64,000 bases of DNA from Undaria pinnatifida (Eukaryota > Sar > Phaeophyceae > Laminariales > Alariaceae), in contig JABAKD010000002.1 of the NCBI GenBank assembly GCA_012845835.1, positions 6,678,103 through 6,742,102 of the forward strand. The letters are read 5' to 3'. Position 1 is the stretch's first letter. Every line of letters starts with the position of its first letter. A program made the translations under genes and the position numbers. Positions 1 to 12,187 of this stretch are shown here, in pieces. The notes under the pieces were generated by a model. That model searched no databases, had not been told where the DNA came from, and was given only the letters and a program-made list of their open reading frames with translations.

Positions 1-165
1 GGGTAGGGTAGGGTAGGGTAGGATAGGGTAGGATAGGGTAGGGTAGGGTAGGGTGGGTTAGGGTAGGGAAGCGTAGGGTTGGATGGAGTAGGGGTAGGGT
101 AGGATGGAGTAGGGTAGGGTAGAATGTAGTAGGGGAGTAGAGGGGAGGGGAGGGTGGGGTATGGA
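1..165. repeat. Degenerate GGGTA pentamer satellite
   Basis: The window opens with about 25 tandem GGGTA/GGATA units that decay into general G-rich sequence by position 165. It resembles a telomere, but the unit is a pentamer, unlike the clean TTAGGG repeats at 20551. A chromosome's left end would also read C-rich on this strand. I read it as an interstitial telomere-like satellite cut by the window edge. Confidence 0.75.
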
Positions 166-2769
166 CAGGGCTTAGGGAACAACAGGGGGTCTAGAGAAGC
201 AATAGTCCTAACCAAATTAGGCCATACAATCAGCAATCTTGAACTACAGTCAGGATCGATCGGTTATTGTTCTCACATGGAGTTTCCAGCGCGTGTAAGA
301 CCAATTCCTATACAGTCGGATTAACGAGTCCAAAAGGGCCTTCTTCCTACTGAACCTTTTTCCGCCTGGATTTTTCTGAGCCTTCTTCCTGTCGTCAGTC
401 GAGTCGATCCAATAGTTTTTGAGCTCTTTCTGGAGGCGGTTGGTGTGAAGGAGTACTGCTGTATAATAGTTGAAAGTCGGTTGGAAGCTCCGTGCTTCGT
501 GGGTCAGTCACGAGCAACGTATGTTTCACCAACGAGCCCTCGTCCAATCGGTTGGTGGCGTTGGACTTGGCCCAAAGCCGTCAAAGCTACGTTCGTTCGT
601 GGCGATGCGCTCAGCCGACAGACGCCGAAGCTACAGCAAGCGTAGCCGTCGTTGGGAAAATGTCATCGATACCGCGCGCTGGTGCCATCTGCCATCGTAC
701 GATACACGTTGCTGGCGGGCGGGACTAGGAATGTGCCACGCTGACAGAGAAGCAGCAGCAGTGATATCAACCAAAGCAAGCCTCGGCGGCGTTGTAAGAT
801 ACTATGGTACCTGGTACGGGGATGTGGGCATGAGCTTGGTGTTGTTGTGGGATGCGTCGAAGGGTTCGTAACGTTTCGACTGAGAAATCCGACTGGCGCA
901 TCCAGTCGAATCGACTCTTTTTGAGGGGATGCTCCAGTCGGATCGCTCAGTTGAAAAACTCAAGTCGAAAAAGCTCTCTTGCGACTGTGCATGAAGCCCG
1001 TTTTGGTCTCCATTCAAAAAGGGCTTTTTGTAGACAGATGGACCCGACCGCCGCATAAGGACTGGCGTAAGGGCACGAGGAACCCGGTCTGTCTATCCGA
1101 CCCGTCCTGGTACCGACCTGGTCCGATCCAACACACTCTTGCTCTTCTTCAACCAACGACCGGTGTCTACTACTCGTTACTGATTATACTTCGATGTATG
1201 ATTCGAATATTATATGTCTGATACCGGCACCAACAGTGGTCTATACCTGGTATTACATACAAGTGCTGGGTCTCTCTCCCGAGCTCATGGTCATTCTTCG
1301 TCCGTTCAGCACCTTCGGGTCAAAGCTGTTTACGAGCGAACGTCGTTGCAGTTTATGCTGCTGCACATGGTCGGATGGGCAGCATCAGCAACATGACACA
1401 ACAAAAGGATCTAGCTCGACAATCGCCACCTAGAGCAAAAACGCCAAAAACAGCCATTATAGTGGAGAAAAACAAAATTAATCAAATGCTGCATATACAA
1501 AAAAATAAATAAATAAATACCAGGACCACTCCCATTAAGTGAAAAACCTCCCCCACATATCATACTACAAGTACCAACAACGCAGCTTGCAAAGATGAGT
1601 ATCGACCCCAAATTCATCGAACTCACAGCTGACGTGGTTAGAATAATTTCATGAAACAAACCACAGAACACCAGGTAGAACAGAAGCCATTCTTACGGCT
1701 GCAGAATGATCATGTCAATACTCAATTTCTAAGCAATGTGTTCCCAATAACGTGGGTGGAAATACTGAAAGCTAAAGGGGTTCCGCTGTATGGAAACGTC
1801 ACCTGCCGGCGTCAACCCTCTCACCAGCACAGCACACGACACGCGGCGACCGGAGGCGAAAAACGAACAACCTATATTGCCCCTCTCGTGCAGTTTGACG
1901 CCTACGGTTGGAGGATTAACACTCTTCGGGCTTGAAAGGCGAAAAGGGACGAAACATGCATGCATACCCTGGTATACGAGTAAAGAGCAGGGGGGTTGCA
2001 CATGGCGCCCCTCTTCTACAAAAAAAACGAACTCACCCCATTTCTAGTATAACAAAACGGGATTTTTTTTGTGGGTGGGCGGGTGGGTTGGTTGTAATTA
2101 AATAGTTTCGCAAAAGAGGAACGCGCCACACTCCACCAGAGGGCTGGTTAGCTGCAAACCACCAAACGAGCGCCGCCGGGCGCCGCAATAACACCATGTA
2201 GACAAATATAGGCTGGCTACATGTCTACAACCGTCCTGTCAACCCTGGTACACCATTTAATACCGCTCAAGGGAGTCCCCGACCTATATCCTTCACGAGG
2301 TCAAAATACACCCCATGGCGAGCGCGACGGAAGACACGTACCTTACGAAGAGATTATCGACGTCGAGACATTCTCAGGATGTTTACGACTCCATAGCCCC
2401 CTTGAAAAAGAAACGTTTCCTACTCTAATCCAGCAGGTTTGCCCCCAAAACAACCGGGTGCAGTATTAATGCTGGGGAGTGTACCCTAATCCAAATCCAA
2501 ATAGCGTGTCGGTGGGCGCAATACCGCCAAGTGCATCTACTCCAATTCCACGTAGTTTCCCCCCGAACAAGATTGCATGCACTGCTGGAAAGTGTAGCCT
2601 ACACGAATAACTTACCCCCAAAATTGGGTGCACTACCGCAAATAGCATAGTACTGTATCCAACTCGAACTCCAAGTAGTTGGCCTTCGATAGAAGGCGTA
2701 GTTGGAAAGGGGTACGTGTACAATAGTCAGCAATTTCAACTCTAACTTCAACTATTAACAGTTTGCCTT
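166..2769. other. Non-coding, AT-moderate region
   Basis: No convincing gene. The longest open frame (470-871, 133 aa) overlaps open frames in other phases, has no recognisable domain and contains dispersed motifs such as TACTGCTGTA near 451. The only clear landmark is an inverted copy of the dispersed transposon terminus at 1566-1635. Confidence 0.5.
1566..1635 (-). repeat. Dispersed transposon terminus, diverged copy
   Basis: Reverse-strand copy of the terminal sequence seen intact at 10670 (CAGCTGTGAG, then CGAAACTCATCTTTGCAAGC). It belongs to a subgroup followed by TGTTGGTACTTGTA, shared with 4622-4698 and 29010-29083. No partner terminus or internal sequence is recognisable beside it, so it is a relic or solo end. 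Confidence 0.7.
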
Positions 2770-2985
2770 CAAAAGAAGGCGCACTTAGAGTGGGGTAGAG
2801 AGCGTGAGTTAGCAACACTCGATGAAAAATCGACGAGCAGTGGGATTGCTCAACCCTATGCGCGATAAAAACTGAAGGCGAGAACCGGGGGGGCAAAGGG
2901 ACGACACCTTTTCCACGGCTCGTCCAGAAGCTGGAAAATAGATGTGTGTGGAAAGAAAAATACATATATATATATATGGTGTAGT
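2770..2985 (+). mobile_element. SINE copy, 5'-truncated
   Basis: Closely matches the body of the SINE at 28534-28845, starting at GAGCGTGAGTTAGCAACACT and including the poly-G run after GAACC. It ends in an A-rich tail followed by an AT dinucleotide run. The tRNA-like head is absent, as expected for a 5'-truncated retrotransposed copy. Confidence 0.7.
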
Positions 2986-2989
2986 CTAC

Positions 2990-5900
2990 ACCAGTGAAAA
3001 TATAGTTTATAACCCCTATCCGATATCACGGGAAAAACATATGTTAAACCTAAACGACGATCACATCATCGCCCATACGAAGCGGCCCGGGTTGCTGGGG
3101 TAAAGGATGTGCCCGAAGCGCAGGGGGCACATGTACGCGCGGCATGTTGATATTACTCTTGTACTGCTGCAAGACCTGCACAGGAACCCTTTTTCGGGCC
3201 CAAAAGACGAGACCAAACAATCCAGACGTGGAACCTCATTAATCGTCTACTAAGAGCGTGGGTACGCGGCAGGATGCAGGGTATCATGCTTCGCTTGTTT
3301 CTTACAACTCCGTGTAGTGTGTGGAAAAAAAAACCAACAACCTTCTCGCCAAGCCTCGTGTTAATCTGTGCCTGGTACCTGGTATGATCGATGCCGCAAT
3401 CGTCGATTTATTGGGTCAAGTTTTCCCTCTGTTCTGAAGCCCCAAGTGGGATACGCAACCATTTTCGGACGCAGAAGCAAAAATGTCGCAAAAAAAATGA
3501 AGATCACGGCAACGGCCAACCATTCGCTCTGAGATGCCCGATTTAGAACGCAGAGTGCAATGCAAGGAGATACGCAAACACACGGGCACAGCAGCCGCAG
3601 CATGATACTATAAATATTTGTTACTTGAACTGCTGGAGCGCTCGTGCTAAGCAGTTGGTAAGACCAACCTTCCCCTTTTGCTGGGTCCCCCAAATAAATC
3701 AGTATCACAGATGCCTATTGCAATCGCGTTGGTCGGCGTTTTGGCAGATATGCATGGGTCCCACAAATATTCCAACCCTTCTGAGCTTCACCGATTGCCT
3801 CGGGGACAAATACTTTGCAACGACGACGTAATGTCGGTAATTGTCGTATCATGCGTGGCCAAAGTGCGTACGACCACAGAGACCCTGTTGCATCCCTAGA
3901 ATGCCCAAACGGAGTACACTGGGTTCTCAGGTTTTCACCGACCAGGCAAGGCGCAGGTGGGCGGGGGGGGGGGGGGGGGGGGGGGAGGAAGCAGTAATAT
4001 GTGCCCAAGTACTTCTGGGGACTTTTACAATACAGTACGGGCCACCTAACAAAACACATACATAATACAGCTTGGCGAATATGAGTTTCGACAAAATCCA
4101 CGATATCACTCGCAGCTAGCTGTAGTGTGGAATCAAGTAGAGACAAAAAGTCGTGGGGGGCACACACAACCAAACGCTCGCTTCGGAAAATATCTCGTCG
4201 ATATATTTCTATAGGTGCATCGACCAGAAATTGCACTCTCCCTATTGCAGAGATAATCAGCGTGGGATTTCGTTTTGGTGCGCTGTGCGCTACCTTTACG
4301 TGTGATACGGAAGCAAAAGCATACGTGCTTTGTTTTCCACTCCGCGTGCTGGAAAACGGAAGCTGCGCGGGCAGACTTCAGACTTCAAACGGCTGTGAAA
4401 TATTTCTCGCTTTTGCTATTCAGTAGGCCTCACGTTTAGTTTCGTAGCGATGTGTCGCTACACTCCCCTGCTGGCGAGTCTACGTAACTTATTACGTCTG
4501 CATTATTTTTCCTTGGTTCGCTATCTACTTCTCTCGTTCTTCCTCTTACTTTTTCCTTACTATTAATACAAGGGTATGAGTTCCTTCTTCGTCCCTCCTC
4601 GGATTATATAAAAAAAAATCAAGGACGTCAGCCGTGAGTTCGACGAATTTCGGGTCAACACTCATCTTTGCAAGCTGCGTTGTTGGTACTTGTAATATAC
4701 TATGTTTGTACAATGGTTGGGTTCTGTAGGTGGTATATAGCTAGTGGTGTGGTCCGTTTTCATATCCTAGTATGGAGTATGGAGACGTGTGAGTACCAGT
4801 ACGGGCCTGGCACGTGAGTACGTGTGATAATCTGACTTCCGATTGTGTTTGTTAATATTTTTGGCGGATGCACGAATTGCTTCAGCTATGATATGTGCGT
4901 GTACCACGTTTGGTTCGCTTGTATTTTCCCTGGGGTATTCCTTGTATACTTCCACTCCAGAGTGACTGGAGTCTGTTTTGTGACCACGGGCTTGACTAAG
5001 CGACTTCATGTGAGAACAAAAACAAAAACAGACTCCAGACAAAGCACAAGTAGTGTAGTGTAGTGTATTGTGTAGATGTACGAGCACGCTCTCTAATCGT
5101 GAATGCATCATGTCCGGCAATGGTGGCGTTGGATACTGGCAGCACTCCAGGCAGCGGAACGCTGCAGCCACGTTCAACGGCATGCAGTAGCAATGCAGAC
5201 GCGGGGGTTATTTTCGGCTGTACCTCGCATGGTGTGTAGCCTATGTCGCAACCTCGTGAGTACAACAGTGACAACGTCACAGACACCTTGTCCAGATGGC
5301 ATGTGTGTCTCCTTGTTTGTGCTGGTACACTAGGTCGAGGAACAGGCTTTTATCATGGTATCATACCCCGACTGATTTTTGTTTGGGAGTGCTTTCCCTC
5401 GACAATTGTGAAAAAAGCGAGAGATACCGGTACAGCAGTCCGAGACTAACAGGTAATACCGTGTCTTTTTTCTTTCAAGACCATGGGCTAGATCAACGGC
5501 AACGAGCTATACACACCCATGTACCTGGCACAGTATTTTTGTTGAAAGTACAGGGCACACAGAGAACACGAGCGCTAAATAACGTCAGGCCGAGATTTGC
5601 ACGAAAAATAAGAAATCCGGGAGTCGCTATGCTGGACTAAGTATAAAAAGCAACCTCTCCCAACTCAGAAACCCAGCCTAGGTCAGTACCAGGTACTTCT
5701 GTTTCTTATAGCAGTATTATTGCTACAAGTATAAACTACCGGTGTAGGTGTTCTGTACTCGTACTGCTGTACAAAACTATCAACTGCAGTCCTACTGATG
5801 TGCGTACGTAGCTGCAGTATCAAATGATGTGTACGACTGTTCACCATTGCAGCACACGCCTGTGTAACGCTCTGCTGTCTGCTCTACGCCAGTATTGCTG

Positions 5901-6600
5901 CTGTAATCCGCAGCGTATACTCACACAGGACCTACGAGTACCGGCCCTCCTGCAAGATACTGGTTCTAGCCTAATGTTTCTTACAAAAAAAAAGGTACGT
6001 ACAGCATCAGCCGTCGACGTGCCCTAACTGCTGTAGTCAACTGGTACCAGGCAACTTGGATTATTTTCTGGGAAAGGGTGTCGTCGACTAACTTTCAGTA
6101 TAACGGCGGTCGAGTTTTCATATAATTGCCAAGTAATTTTCGAGCTAAGGGCTTTTCTTGCGGGCTCTCTTATTTTTCGTAGGGCCGGGTAGTGCATCGT
6201 ACTGCATACCAGGTACCAGGTGTGGCACTGCTGTTGTACCTGGTATAATTCGAGCGCATATGTTATCATTAATAGGCCCTTATAAATAATATCATCCACG
6301 CTCACATCCATAAGACGAGTCCAAAACTCAGATCATTAATTACGAAATCTACCCTCTGGTACATGGAGTACGGTCACACCAGCCAGTATAACGCGGTGCG
6401 ATACACTGCCAAGGGAGTACACGTGTGATTCACACTGGCTTCTAATCGTATATAGAGTATAGAGCTGCTTGCCGTTCCTTCGTGTTGCACATACATCAGC
6501 ATCATAATCAATCTGACAACAATCTAACTAACACTACTGCTTGCTGGCTTGCTGAACAACGCCAAGCCGAAGCAAAGGGCGGCACAGCCAAGCTTATACT
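2990..6600. other. Non-coding region with scattered relics
   Basis: No supported gene. It holds a 24-base poly-G run at 3961-3985, an inverted transposon-terminus relic at about 4068-4122, a plus-strand copy at 4622-4698 and many TACCWGGTA/TACWGCWGTA motifs (for example 3376, 5687, 5768, 6207, 6237). An open minus frame at 3361-3708 has one hydrophobic stretch, but no start context or splice sites support it. Confidence 0.5.
4622..4698 (+). repeat. Dispersed transposon terminus, diverged copy
   Basis: Same family as the termini at 10670 and 60067 (CAGCCGTGAG, then ACTCATCTTTGCAAGCTG). The 3' flank matches the subgroup at 1566 and 29010. Confidence 0.7.
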
Positions 6601-6711
6601 GCATCACAGATACTTTCTTGCTCGCCTTGCATATAGAAGGCTGCGTAAAACACGACACACCCGTCCCGCCCTCCGTCCCTCCACAGCCTCCCACCCTGCC
6701 TTCCTCCTCAC

Positions 6712-6822
6712 CTCGAGCTCAGGAGATCCGGGAGACGTTGTTGACACAGAGCCTAAGGACGACCTGCGTGTGGGGGTCGACACTGGCGGGGGCGCAACCG
6801 GAGGTGTCGGCATTTTTTCCAT
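6712..6822 (-). CDS. Candidate first coding exon, Pro/Ser-rich N-terminus
   Basis: Read on the minus strand, an ATG at 6822 opens 37 codons rich in proline, serine and threonine (MEKMPTPPVAPPPVS...). The frame ends exactly at a good donor, GAG|GTGAGG, at 6712/6711. The composition looks like a disordered N-terminus with potential phosphorylation sites. The upstream 7270-6823 stretch is GC-rich and could be a 5' leader. I could not find the next exon downstream (below 6700), so neither product nor full gene can be named. The region is open in several frames; a 240-aa plus-strand frame (6549-7271) competes but has low-complexity content and no domain. Confidence 0.3.
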
Positions 6823-7271
6823 CCTGTCTCCTGGGGTCCAGCTCCTTAGCGTGGCAGCAAGAGGGTCTTCTCAGCTTGTTTACGTCCGACCAAGGCAAGG
6901 CCGGCCCGGTGCTGCGGCCGGCGATGGATACCCAGAGCAGGAGCAGAGGGGGGGTGCCTGCGTGGGTGCGCTTGGGCTCGGATCCTCCTCCAATTTCGCG
7001 AGAGGGTGCGGCGCTGTGTGCGTTTCTTGTTGGGTTGGCTCTGGTGCAGGAGGCAGAGGTCGTTGGTAGCAGCGCACAGCAGCAGCAGTGGCAACGGCAA
7101 CAGCAGCTCGGCGGGAAGAGAGGATGGGCGAGAGTGGTGTACCTCTCTCTAGCCAGCACGGAGAGAGACAGCGGACGGCAGTGGAGCCTGCTTCAACCAC
7201 TTCTCTCGAAAAAAAACAAATTGGCAGCAGGCGTGGCCGAAGGCAGCTCGAGAGCCAGCGTGATATTTTGA

Positions 7272-8118
7272 TTCTGCTATCACGTTCTCGCTAGGGAAGA
7301 AGCACAAGGAAGGATTGCGGCAGTGCAGATGTTTTGCAACGGAAGATCTCAGGAGAGGCGGGGTCTTGAAAAGAGGGCGTCCTCTGTGTGGCTGAATCTG
7401 AAAATGCGTTCAACGAACGAGCATGTCGAGGTTTCGTATGAATTTGTGTGGCATGTTTGTGCATTGGGGCGAGGGGGCACAGCGGTTAGTTTCCCGGGAT
7501 CCAAGTCACCGACTGCCGACAGCAGTGCCGACTGCTCACTGACTGCACCACACGCAGCAGCCTGGCTTGGCAGCAGTTGGTTGTCCAATGATTGTGAGGT
7601 TACTACGCTATGTGGCTGCATAGACGGGCAAGAGGAATGGGCTGCAGCTGCTAACATGCTACACATGCATGCTTGGACAACCTTATTGTGGCACAATCAC
7701 CGCTCGCTTTGCTCATGTGCCACGAATGAATGTTGAGGTTCCACCATCAATGATCGCGAGTGGATGATAGTTTGAGGTCAGGATACTGTACACGAACGTT
7801 TAAGAACCAAGTTTTTACTAAAGTAACGACCTTCCGTAGTTTTTGTGCAACTACTGCTGTAGTCTATTATACCTGGTATTTTATTATTATCAGCGAAACA
7901 TAGATGTACGACGCAACTTGCAAAGTTGAGTTTCTTAACGTCAGCTGTGGGTACGACCGATTGATTGATTGAGTGATTGAAACTCAATTTTTTGCGCTCT
8001 TGTATTGGTTTCAATATCAATACGGATTTTTATGGGTGTGCGCTTACCAATGGTTGGATCCACATCGAACAGACATATATCCCCCTTTCGATTTATATAT
8101 TTCGTCAAAAAAAATAAA
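7272..8118. other. Non-coding region
   Basis: No supported gene. At 7909-7998 two diverged transposon termini lie head to head, sharing CAGCTGTG. The segment 7985-8115 is related to 11600-11770; both contain the string TTGGATCCACATCGAACA. Confidence 0.45.
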
Positions 8119-8180
8119 AAATACACTCCAGCTGTGAGATCGAAGATTTTGTCGAAACTCATTTTTGCAAGCTGTGTGTT
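8119..8180 (+). repeat. Long-TIR element terminus, split by a TRIM insertion
   Basis: Begins ACACTCCAGCTGTGAGATCG and ends at GCAAGCTGTG, where the miniature LTR element at 8177-8552 begins. The terminus then resumes after 8552 with TGTGTGTGATACTCCGATCG, exactly as in the uninterrupted copies at 10670 and 60067. The insertion is therefore clean. Confidence 0.85.
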
Positions 8181-8552
8181 ACAAGGCTTAGTTTGGGTAA
8201 GCTACGTATATTGGTTCACCTTTTGTAAGTGGTCAAACGGACTAATACCCCATTAAGTTTAACACATTGCGTCGACGGCAGGACCATGAGTTTTTTGGGT
8301 CGCGGGTTCAAATCCCACATCCACCTGTAAAACTTTTTCAGACTTTCCCCATGTCGAACTTGAAAAACACTCTCCCCGGTATCCCCAGGAAATAAAACGG
8401 CTTCGATATTGACAGGTCCGCCCGTATATCCGGCCGACCTGCTATCCCGCCATTTCAGGGGGGGAAAGTGTTATAAGACTTAGTTTGGGTAAGCTATAGG
8501 TTAGCCTTTTGCAAGTGGTCAAACGGACTAATGCCCCACTAAGTCATTAACA
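8177..8552 (+). mobile_element. TRIM-like miniature LTR retrotransposon, copy 1
   Basis: Two direct repeats of about 85 bp (8177-8264 and 8469-8552) begin TGTTA and end TAACA, as LTRs do. Between them lie about 204 bp with no ORF. A purine-rich tract (CAGGGGGGGAAAG) abuts the right repeat like a polypurine tract. The flanking (TG)n suggests a 4-5 bp target duplication inside the pre-existing terminus GCTGTGTGTGATAC. The internal GCGGGTTCAAATCCCAC resembles a tRNA B box, so a tRNA-derived SINE with direct repeats is an alternative. Homologous copies at 33360 and 12016 support a real family. Confidence 0.75.
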
Positions 8553-10071
8553 TGTGTGTGATACTCCGATCGCGCGTGTTACGGGTTGTGTGTCCTCAGT
8601 AAGGATATAGGTCGGCGACTCCCCTTGCAACTACAGTGTAGCTATCAGGGTCAACAGGGTGATGTTAGTCAGTCTGTGTGCGGAAACTATAAAATCCGTT
8701 TTTGAGGGGGACAAATTTCTGACAGCTACAAGTGGAAGGAAATGCATCAGTTTATCAAGTGAATCCTGTAAGTCGAATAACCGGTGAGGGGAGGGCGGAG
8801 TTTTTAAGGACGTAGGGGGGGGGGGGGGGGGGGGGCGAAAAAATCATGTCGCATAGATTTAGGGGTTTGCTATACGCGTGGTGCTAGGTCTAGTTGATGG
8901 TGCGAGTGGTGGGGAAGGAGGGGGCGTTGGGGGGAGGGGGATTGCAGCAGCGGCATGGATTGCTATGGAAAGTTAATGAGGTGATATCAAGTGCATGGAA
9001 GTGTTTATTACTCTGGCAGGTTTCGATGCTAGGTGGGGCGTTTGAGCAAGAGGGAGCGGGGGTAAAAGAAAAGGGGGCGCGGGGGGGGGGGGGGTTAAAA
9101 GAGGTTTAGGTAACATGTAATATAAATTCTCCTGCTGTGAGATCGGAGATTTGGTCGAAACTCGTATTGGCAAGCTTGTGTGTGATACTCCGATCGCGCG
9201 TGTTACGCATGTATGTATGGGCTTGCTATACGCGTGGTGCTAGGTCTAGGCGATCGTGCGGGTGGTGGGGAAGGAGGGGGCGTTGGGGAGGGGGGGGGGG
9301 GGGGGATGAATGAAAGCTACGTCATGGATGGCTAGAAAGAAAATGACGTGATATCAATTGCGTAGAAGCGTTTATTCTTCTGGCCGATTTCGATTGTACG
9401 TAGGTGGGACGTTTGAACAAGGGGGTGAGGGTGGGGAGGAGAAAAAAAAAAAAAGTGGGGTGGGGGGTGGGGGGGCGGAAATGAATTGGAGCTACGGCAT
9501 GGATGGCTAGAAAGATACTGAGGTGATATCAGCTGGCTGGTAGTGTTTATTACTCTCAGGCAGGTTTTGGTTTTAGGTTGGGGCGTTTGAACAAAAGGGA
9601 TCGGGGGGGAGGGGGCGGGACACTTCAACATGTGCACGGAAACTATAAACCCTTAAAGGGGACAAATTTGACGGTTGTAGCAAGAAGACGTCCCTTTATA
9701 TCACTTGCCTGTCTGGTATTGTTTATTACTCTAGAAGATTTGATGTTACATGCCAGAAAGATAATGAGGTGATATCAGCCGGCTGGTAGTGTTTACTACT
9801 CTGGCAGATTTTGGTTTTAGTGCGGCGTTTTTACAAGAGGGATCGGGTGGGGGGGGGGGGGGGGGGCGGGACAGCTCAATATGGGCGGGACTCTTCAATA
9901 TGTGCGCGGAATGTATTACTCTTTGAAGGGGACAAATCTGACGGTTGTAGCAAGAAGACACCCCTTTATATCACCTGCCTGGTATTGTTTATTACTCTAG
10001 AAGATTTGATGGTAGATGTGGTATGTAACACAATCTTTAGGTGTGGTAAACAACGTGTTAAAGCTTCATAA
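8553..10071 (+). mobile_element. Long-TIR, poly-G-rich element body (tandem subunits)
   Basis: Continues the terminus at 8119 through the shared TIR region (GATATAGGTCGGCGACTCCC, then GCGGAAACTATAAA). It then runs into repeated subunits of about 200-280 bp. Each subunit carries GGCGTTTGAACAAGAGGG, a poly-G run of 8-24 bases, GGAAACTATAAA, AAGGGGACAAATCTGACGG and GTGATATCAGC. A second partial terminus starts at 9123. No coding capacity is visible in either direction, so the element is non-autonomous. It is homologous to 60050-62076. Confidence 0.75.
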
Positions 10072-10669
10072 TTTGTTGTTGTACATGGATCGCAAGACAA
10101 AATATTTCAATCGATAGGTACAACCAACCATGTGTAGTTACCATTATTTGCTGACATCGCTAATTATATGAAAGAGATACATATTTCAAAACACAACAGG
10201 CGAGGTGATGTGGTCATGCAATGTCACCACCATTGAGCACGAGAGGGAGAAGTGCGAATCGTCTGTGTTTAGAAAGGAACGATTGGTGTACCCGCGCTCA
10301 AGTACGTTACTTCGTTAGTCATACTTCGTTTGGCATAGACAGGTTGGGAGGCGATCATGCAGACGGTATGTATGTACGAAATACCCTACGTAATAGGTTG
10401 GTAGTGTGGTCTACCGCAATTTTAACATACCTGCCTGTACTACCTTTTCCCATTATTATTATAAAAATAAGAAAACCCTCCAGAGATCGAATATTTCGTC
10501 GAAACTCATATTTGCAAGCCGTGTGTATTATTGGCTCAAATGTACGATTTAAGCTGTGTGTATTATTGGCTCAAATGTACGATTTTACGACCATGATTTT
10601 CACCGTGCCGATGGGGGGCTCTGAGATTGCTAATTCTAAGACAGCTTTACATATATTATAAAAATTAAA
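10072..10669. other. Non-coding spacer with a 35-bp tandem duplication
   Basis: Lies between two long-TIR elements. A diverged terminus at about 10478-10520 leads into a short tandem duplication at 10520-10585, with the unit containing TATTATTGGCTCAAATGTAC. No gene is supported. Confidence 0.5.
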
Positions 10670-11557
10670 ATACACTCCAGCTGTGAGATCGAATATTTTG
10701 TCGAAACTCATCTTTGCAAGCTGTGTGTGAAACTCCGATCGCGCGTATTACGGGTTGTGTGTCCTCATTAAGGATATAGGTCGGCGACTCCCCTTGCAAC
10801 TACAGTGTAGCTACCAGGGTCAACAGGGTGATGTTAGGCAGTCTGTGCGCGGAAACTATAAAACCTGTTTATGAGGGGGACAAAATCTGACAGCTGTGGA
10901 AGGAAATGCATCAGTTTATCAAGTGAATCCTGTAAGTCGAATATCCGGTGAGGGGAGGGCGGAGTTTTTAAGGACGTGGGGGCCTGATTTTGATCAAAAG
11001 GGGGGCGGGAGGGGGGGGAAGGGGGGAAGGGCACGGGTGGGGCAGGTCTATTCGTACGTGGAAACTATAAATATTTCTTGTGGGGGAGGGGGAATGTGGC
11101 GGGGGGGGGGGGGCGGGGTGTTGGGGTTGGCTATACGCGGGGTGCGGGGTGTAGGGGTTGGCTATACGCGGGGTGCTAGGTCTAGGCAATGGTGCGGGTG
11201 TTCGGTGAAGAAGGGGGCGTTGCGGACGGGGGTGGGTGGGAATTGCAGCAGCGGCATGAACGGCTCTGAAACGATAACGAGGCGATATCCAGGGCGTGGA
11301 AGTGTTTATATATGGTGCATTTCCTTCCACAGCTGTCAGATTTTGTCCCCCTCAAAAACGGTTTTATAGTTTCCGGGCGCACAGACTGACTAGCATCACC
11401 CTGTTGACCCTGATAGCTACACTGTAGTTGCAAGGGGAGTCGCCGACCTATATCCTTAATGAGTACGCACAACCCGTAATACGGGCGATCGGAGTATCAC
11501 ACACAGCTTGCAAAGATGAGTTTCGACGAAGCCTTCGATCTCACAGCTGGAGTGTAT
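10670..11557. mobile_element. Complete long-TIR element with both inverted ends
   Basis: The clearest copy of the family. The left end (TACACTCCAGCTGTGAGATC) and the right end (reverse complement at about 11557) are inverted repeats of roughly 245 bp. They extend inward through GATACTCCGATCGCGCGT, GGTCGGCGACTCCCCTTG, GTCAACAGGGTGATGTTAG and GGAAATGCATCAG. The roughly 370-bp centre is G-rich with poly-G runs and no ORF. Flanking AT sequence (ATTATAAAA) is also mirrored, so the true ends may lie about 20 bp further out. Long TIRs with a non-coding centre indicate a non-autonomous DNA transposon or fold-back element. Confidence 0.8.
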
Positions 11558-12015
11558 TTTTACTTTTATAATGAATAAAAAATTGAAAAACGTCTGCTGT
11601 GAGTACGACCGATTGAATGGCTTAAGCTCAACTTTGCAAACTTGTACTTCGAAGTATTTGTTTTAGTATCTAAATATGGTTTTTTAGGGTTTGTGTGCGC
11701 TTGGTTGGATCCACATCGAACATATAATAATCCCCGTTTCGGTATAATCTAGTTTCTTTCATAGACTAGGAGGGTAGATAGATAAACGATTTGTACCATC
11801 TGCTGCATGGATGGATGATCTGTCTAGGTAACAAGTAATAATGACCGATCGATGGTCCCCGGACGAGATCTGCACGACACGGCTCTTGTTTGCCGCAGGT
11901 GGGATCTGTATATGAGGAATCGATGCTCTTCTTGCGCAACATTATCAGTTATACGATGATAACGGCCACTATATTACTAATACCATAGAGTTATAAGCTA
12001 TGTTAAGGAATTATT
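11558..12015. other. Non-coding region
   Basis: Contains a diverged plus-strand terminus at about 11588-11650. The sequence to about 11770 is related to 7985-8115. No gene is supported. Confidence 0.45.
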
Positions 12016-12187
12016 TGTTAAGGTATTAGACTAGTGGGGTAGTATTGACTAGTTCGTTTGACCACTTGCAAAAGTTTAACCAACAGCTTACTCAAACTGA
12101 ATCTTATAACACTCTCCCCCCCTGAAACGGCGGGATAGCAGGTCGGCCGGATATACGGGCAGACGTGTCAATATCCAAGCGGTTATA
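12016..12187 (-). mobile_element. TRIM-like element, truncated copy
   Basis: Reverse-strand LTR at 12016-12111 (TGTTAAGG to CTTATAACA), followed by 75 bp of internal sequence including the polypurine-tract region and the GACCTGCTATCCCGCC segment. Homology stops at about 12187, where the LINE fragment begins, so the second LTR is lost. Confidence 0.7.

Noticed and set aside
1-165. True chromosome end
   Set aside because: Pentamer unit rather than TTAGGG, and G-rich on the strand where a left end should be C-rich.
3361-3708. Membrane protein on the minus strand
   Set aside because: One hydrophobic stretch only; the frame includes a TACCTGGTA repeat motif and lacks start or splice support.
6549-7271. 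240-aa plus-strand protein
   Set aside because: Longest frame in the window, but low complexity, overlapped by open frames on both strands and without domains; the minus-strand exon candidate with a proper donor is slightly better.
8280-8330. tRNA gene from the GGTTCAAATCC string
   Set aside because: Only the T-arm-like part fits; the sequence is internal to a repeat with flanking LTR-like direct repeats, and it recurs at 33500.
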